Of a stretch of 40,011 bases of DNA, positions 36,686 through 40,011 are shown piece by piece. The stretch spans positions 1 to 40,011 of the forward strand of contig NZ_SPPZ01000006.1 of assembly GCF_004570525.1 (NCBI RefSeq), given 5' to 3'. Position numbers and translations under genes: made by a program. Source of the stretch: Streptococcus sp. WM07. Lineage in GTDB: Bacteria > Bacillota > Bacilli > Lactobacillales > Streptococcaceae. The notes under the pieces were generated by a model that was given only the letters and a program-made list of their open reading frames with translations, was not told where the DNA came from and did not search any database. How positions within the stretch are numbered: position 1 is the stretch's first letter; every line of letters starts with the position of its first letter.

Positions 36686-38041
36686 ATGTTTCATTTTTTA
36701 TCCAAGCAACCTCCTGCCCGGCGAATTTTTATAAGTTTTGCTCTGGTCAGTTTTCTTGGGTCGCTTGCCTTGAGCCTGCCTTTTGCTCAGACTCCAACAT
36801 CTTTAGCAACTTATTTTGACCATCTCTTCATGGCAGTTTCCATGGTCTGTGTTACTGGTCTTTCAGTTGTTCCTCTTTCAGAAACCTACAACATTTGGGG
36901 ACAGCTGATCGCTTTGATTCTGATTCAAATTGGTGGACTTGGGTTTATTACCTTTATTGGACTGTTTTATCTACGATTCCAACAAAAATTAAGTTTTTCA
37001 AATCGAGCAGCTATTCAAGAAAGCACCAACTATACCCAACCAAAATCCCTGAAAAATTTTCTCAAATCCGTTTTTTTGATTACATTTCTAATTGAGGGAG
37101 TGGGAGCCTTCCTTTTAAGTTTTCGTTTCGTACCTCTATTAGGATGGTCCGACGGGCTCTTCACCTCCATTTTTCTCTCAGTTTCGGCCTTTTGTAATGC
37201 AGGTTTTGATAATTTAGGACGGTCTAGTTTAATTCAATACCAGACAGATCCTTTGGTTATCTTAACCATCTCATTACTCATTATAACGGGAGGCTTAGGG
37301 TTCTCCGTTTGGTTTGACCTCCAGACCAATTTATCAGAAAAGCACCCTCTCAAACGGCTTCGTTTTCACACGAAAGTCGTTCTTGGTGCTTCTGGTTTCT
37401 TACTGGCATTCGGAACTCTTTCAACCCTAATAACGGAATATCACAATCCAGCTACCTTAGGAGACTTGAATTTTTGGGATAGCTTCCTCGTTGCCTTTTT
37501 CCAAAGTGTAACTGTTCGAACAGCGGGTTTTTCAACCGTTGACTTCACCCAGATGCGACCAGCAAGTATTATTTTCCTTGTCCATCAAATGTTTATCGGA
37601 GGGGCACCTGGGGGAACTGCGGGAGGACTAAAGGTTACAACTTTCTTGGTTTTATTAGCCTATGCCCGAGCTGAGATTCTCGGACTTCCCCATGTCAATC
37701 TTTGGAAACGAAGCGTGTCTCCAAAGACTGTTCAAAAGTCTTTCACCATTCTAATGGTCTACTTTGTTTCCCTCATGTCTAGTCTAGCCCTCCTATCTTA
37801 TTTTGATGGTGATAGCCATCGTTTCCTCTATGTCATGATGGAGGCTGTTTCTGCACTATCTACCGTCGGGGTTAGCGCTAATCTAACGTCGACTTTGAAT
37901 AATGCCTGTCTAACCATCATCATGTTGCTCATGTTTATGGGCCGCATCGGTCCGCTCACCCTTTTAATTTCTTTCGCGGATCGGAAACCTAGCCGAAAAT
38001 CAACTCTAAAATATGCCAAGGCCAATCTTTTGGTTGGCTAG
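36686..38041 (+). CDS. ktrB: Trk/Ktr-family potassium uptake channel subunit
   Basis: Membrane K+ translocating subunit, 451 aa, of the TrkH/KtrB superfamily. The four selectivity-filter glycines are visible in the four repeats: VCVTGLSVV, AFCNAGFDN, VRTAGFSTV and LSTVGVSAN. The third repeat also has the GGAPGGTAGGLKVTT loop characteristic of the family, a gating region. Helices alternate through the whole protein. It is followed 11 bp later by its cytosolic RCK regulator. Naming as KtrB or TrkH varies in streptococci. The length is closer to KtrB. Confidence 0.93.
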   Translation: MFHFLSKQPPARRIFISFALVSFLGSLALSLPFAQTPTSLATYFDHLFMAVSMVCVTGLSVVPLSETYNIWGQLIALILIQIGGLGFITFIGLFYLRFQQKLSFSNRAAIQESTNYTQPKSLKNFLKSVFLITFLIEGVGAFLLSFRFVPLLGWSDGLFTSIFLSVSAFCNAGFDNLGRSSLIQYQTDPLVILTISLLIITGGLGFSVWFDLQTNLSEKHPLKRLRFHTKVVLGASGFLLAFGTLSTLITEYHNPATLGDLNFWDSFLVAFFQSVTVRTAGFSTVDFTQMRPASIIFLVHQMFIGGAPGGTAGGLKVTTFLVLLAYARAEILGLPHVNLWKRSVSPKTVQKSFTILMVYFVSLMSSLALLSYFDGDSHRFLYVMMEAVSALSTVGVSANLTSTLNNACLTIIMLLMFMGRIGPLTLLISFADRKPSRKSTLKYAKANLLVG

Positions 38042-38052
38042 AAAGGAATTGT

Positions 38053-38724
38053 ATGGCCAAACCTACTATCGGCGTTCTAGGACTTGGGGTCTTTGGATGC
38101 AGTATTGTCAATACCCTCAGTAAATTTGACTGTGATATTATTGCCGTTGATGACCATGAAGATGCCATTAACCACGTCGAACCCCTGCTCACACATGGGG
38201 TTGTCGGTGATTTTACCGATTTCGACCTTTTACAAGCTGCTGGTATCGATACTTGTGACACAGTCGTCGTAGCTACCGGACAACATTTGGAATCCAGTGT
38301 TCTTGCGGTTATGCACTGTAAGACACTCGGAGTTGAAAAAGTAATCGCTAAAGTCAAAAGCAAAACCACGCGCCAAGTTCTCGAAAAAATTGGTGCCGAT
38401 CGTGTTATTTCTCCTGAAAGAGAAACCGGTGTATCCCTGGCCAAACACATCCTGCACAGGGATACCACCGATATTATTCAATTGGATAAAGATGTCTCTA
38501 TCATTGAATTTTACCCTCCTAAACGGTGGATTGGAAAATCTTTGGCTGACCTGGAATTACGCAAACATTTCCAACTCAACATTATCGGCTTTCGGGAACA
38601 TCAAGAAAGTGACCTAAACATCCATCTCACTCCCCGCTATATCTTTAAGGAAAGAGAATTACTCATGGCCGTTACTGAAAGTAAGATTGTCGATAATTTC
38701 GAAAAGATTATTAATCTCCTTTAA
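38053..38724 (+). CDS. ktrA: Potassium channel regulatory RCK subunit (KtrA/TrkA)
   Basis: Cytosolic gating subunit of 223 aa. The N-terminal RCK Rossmann domain binds nucleotides (LGLGVFGCSIVNTLSKFDCDIIAVD, GxGxxG followed by an acidic residue) through about residue 140. The C-terminal RCK_C domain (about 140-222) is the usual site for c-di-AMP binding in Firmicutes, so uptake may be controlled by that nucleotide. This is family knowledge, not seen directly. AAAGGAATT precedes the ATG. It forms an operon with ktrB and ends at a bidirectional terminator. Confidence 0.93.
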   Translation: MAKPTIGVLGLGVFGCSIVNTLSKFDCDIIAVDDHEDAINHVEPLLTHGVVGDFTDFDLLQAAGIDTCDTVVVATGQHLESSVLAVMHCKTLGVEKVIAKVKSKTTRQVLEKIGADRVISPERETGVSLAKHILHRDTTDIIQLDKDVSIIEFYPPKRWIGKSLADLELRKHFQLNIIGFREHQESDLNIHLTPRYIFKERELLMAVTESKIVDNFEKIINLL

Positions 38725-38726
38725 TC

Positions 38727-38773
38727 TAAAAGAAGTCACTCAAAATCCTATGATTCTGAGTGACTTCTTTTTC
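38727..38773. terminator. Bidirectional terminator between ktrA and the aldo/keto reductase
   Basis: Long inverted repeat AAAAGAAGTCACTCA / TGAGTGACTTCTTTT (about 38728-38742 and 38756-38770) with a 13-nt loop, between convergent genes. The A/T flanks serve both strands. Confidence 0.9.
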
Positions 38774-38777
38774 TTTA

Positions 38778-39620
38778 CTAAAAATCAACCTGGTCAGGAT
38801 CCATCTGTCCTTTCACTCCTTGAAGTTGATCCAATACCTCAACTGCCTGAGAGGAGATACTCAAACTCTCAATTGCTAAATTAGCTTGAATATTTTCCGG
38901 ACTCGTCGATTTCGGTAGGGGAAGAAAGCCCTTATCTAATGACCAAGCCAAGGCTAACTGAGCTAGGGTTAGACCGGCTTCACGCGCCAAGCGTCCTGCT
39001 TCCTCATTCTCAAACAGGGTTCCTGTTCCAAAAGGACTATAAGCTTCCAGCAGAATATCCTTAGACTGACAATAAGTAACCAAATTCTTTTGAGGTGTTC
39101 CTGGTGCTAACATAATCTGATTAACATGAGGTCGAATCTCTGCCGTCTCCATCAACGCCTCTAAATGATGAATCATAAAATTCGACACACCAATCGCCTT
39201 AACTTTCCCTTCTCGATATAATGACTCCAATGCACGATAAACAGCAGCATTTCGTTCTTGCCATGGTAAGCGATCGCGACTAGCAACTGGATTCGGCCAA
39301 TGGATAAGGACTAGATCCAAGTAATCAACACCTAATTTTTCCATCGATTCAATAACTGATGCACGGCTATCTTCAAACCCAATTTTGTCGTTCCAAATCT
39401 TAGTAGTTAGAAAAATATCCTTGCGCTCAAGTCCACTTTGAGCAATCGCTCGCCCAACACTAGCTTCATTTCCATAAATCTGAGCTGTATCGATATGCCG
39501 ATAACCTGCTCCTAGCGCATAAGATACTGACTGAAAAGCCAATTCCCCTTCTGGAATCTGCCAGGTTCCAAAACCAATCTTCGGAATCGTCAAACCATTT
39601 GCCAGAGTATACACTTCCAT
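38778..39620 (-). CDS. Aldo/keto reductase
   Basis: NADPH-dependent oxidoreductase of the AKR superfamily, 280 aa, TIM-barrel fold. The catalytic tetrad is complete: Asp and Tyr in YRHIDTAQIYGNE, Lys in LTTKIWND, His in LVLIHWPNP. Cofactor-phosphate contacts are in LPLPKSTSPENIQANL. It resembles the AKR5 group (2,5-diketo-gluconate or methylglyoxal reductases). The true substrate is unknown. AAAGGAGG gives a strong ribosome site. Its -10 element (TGCTATAGT, 39650-39658) lies at the junction with the IS630 element. Confidence 0.93.
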   Translation of the reverse strand: MEVYTLANGLTIPKIGFGTWQIPEGELAFQSVSYALGAGYRHIDTAQIYGNEASVGRAIAQSGLERKDIFLTTKIWNDKIGFEDSRASVIESMEKLGVDYLDLVLIHWPNPVASRDRLPWQERNAAVYRALESLYREGKVKAIGVSNFMIHHLEALMETAEIRPHVNQIMLAPGTPQKNLVTYCQSKDILLEAYSPFGTGTLFENEEAGRLAREAGLTLAQLALAWSLDKGFLPLPKSTSPENIQANLAIESLSISSQAVEVLDQLQGVKGQMDPDQVDF

Positions 39621-39649
39621 CTTCAGTCCTCCTTTGTTTTCCTATATCC

Positions 39650-39658
39650 ACTATAGCA
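39650..39658 (-). promoter_or_regulatory. Aldo/keto reductase extended -10 promoter
   Basis: Minus strand TGCTATAGT: -10 TATAGT (39650-39655) with a TGn extension, about 30 bp before the ATG. No good -35 hexamer is seen. That region falls within the end of the neighbouring transposase gene. Confidence 0.45.
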
Positions 39659-39669
39659 AAATCTAATAC

Positions 39670-40011
39670 TCATTCAGAATCAAAATTAGCAGATATCCAT
39701 TCTCTATGGACAATCGATCGTAAGCGAGTAGTTGATAAGCTTTGGATAACTTCTTGCAACTGATCAATGACGTCATTCAATGATTTAAATGCTTTGTTCT
39801 TAAATCCTAATTTCCGAATCTCTGCCCAAACTTGTTCAATCGGATTCATCTCTGGTGTATAAGGTGGAATAAATGTAAATTCAATATTGCTAGGAATATC
39901 CAATGTCTGTGATTTATGCCAAACCGCATTATCCATCACCAAAATAATATAGTCGTTAGGGTAAGCTTCTGACAGTTGTCGTAAAAATTCATTCATCCAA
40001 GCCGTATTACA
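39670..40011 (-). mobile_element. IS630-family transposase, C-terminal part (runs off the window)
   Basis: The frame is open to the window edge. The 114 visible residues are the C-terminal part of a DDE transposase of the IS630/Tc1-mariner group: IILVMDNAVWHKS (second catalytic Asp with the family's Asn-Ala-x-x-His pattern) and FIPPYTPEMNPIEQVWAEIRKLG (third catalytic acid, E, in the NPIEQVW motif). The missing upstream part, with the helix-turn-helix and first Asp, lies right of position 40011. The reading is intact within the window. The terminal inverted repeat should lie near 39655-39669 but could not be defined without the other end. Confidence 0.9.

Overview
The window looks like chromosomal core sequence from a low-GC Gram-positive coccus of the genus Streptococcus, with a layout resembling Streptococcus suis and its relatives. 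The genus call rests on these conserved blocks: hpf/comFC/comFA; gmk-rpoZ-priA-fmt-rsmB-stp-stk; gpsB-rnpB-rlmL-like-mapZ; divergent ypsA-like / recU-pbp1A; and rsmH-ftsL-pbp2X-mraY. MapZ and a type B RNase P RNA support it. Species-level assignment is inference. Nearly everything is ordinary housekeeping DNA. The only visible mobile DNA is a partial IS630-type transposase at the right edge.

Layout. (1) Positions 1-300 hold tandem promoters and the 5' leader of an rRNA operon that reads leftward out of the window. (2) 0.3-3.7 kb: ribosome hibernation factor (hpf), late competence genes comFA-comFC, and divergent yigZ. (3) 3.7-7.8 kb: a LiaFSR envelope-stress system followed by a HAD-cyclophilin fusion and a small S1-domain RNA-binding protein (CvfD/GSP13 type). 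(4) 7.9-16.2 kb: a long leftward operon gmk-rpoZ-priA-fmt-rsmB-stp-stkP, with a strong terminator-like hairpin between rpoZ and priA. (5) 16.4-22.6 kb: RNase Y, a 440-bp gap, MapZ, a THUMP methyltransferase, the RNase P RNA gene, GpsB and a YpsA-like protein. (6) 22.6-25.4 kb, rightward: recU-pbp1A. (7) 25.5-31.9 kb, leftward: nadE-pncB, trxB, DUF4059, a polar amino-acid (probably cystine) ABC transporter without a binding protein, and a DEAD-box helicase. (8) 32.0-36.6 kb: the start of the division/cell-wall cluster, rsmH-ftsL-pbp2X-mraY. (9) 36.7-40 kb: a Ktr/Trk potassium channel pair, an aldo/keto reductase and the IS630 fragment.

How the genes work together. The window is dense in septation and wall-synthesis control. 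The Ser/Thr kinase StkP and its phosphatase, its known partners MapZ and GpsB, the synthases PBP1a and PBP2x, FtsL and MraY, and the LiaFSR stress sensor all lie within 30 kb. RNA metabolism is also well represented: rRNA leader, RNase P RNA, RNase Y, Hpf, RsmB, RsmH, RlmL-like, CvfD and a DEAD-box helicase.

I found no clearly new multi-gene system. The most interesting signals are regulatory. Three genes (yigZ, rsmH and probably comFA) have promoter elements so close to the start codon that their mRNAs should be leaderless or nearly so. Two core genes or operons (priA onward; the rlmL-like gene and mapZ) sit directly behind terminator hairpins with no room for a promoter. The rnpB -10 box overlaps the gpsB stop codon. 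PBP1a and PBP2x carry motif residues that in pneumococcus are linked to lower beta-lactam susceptibility.
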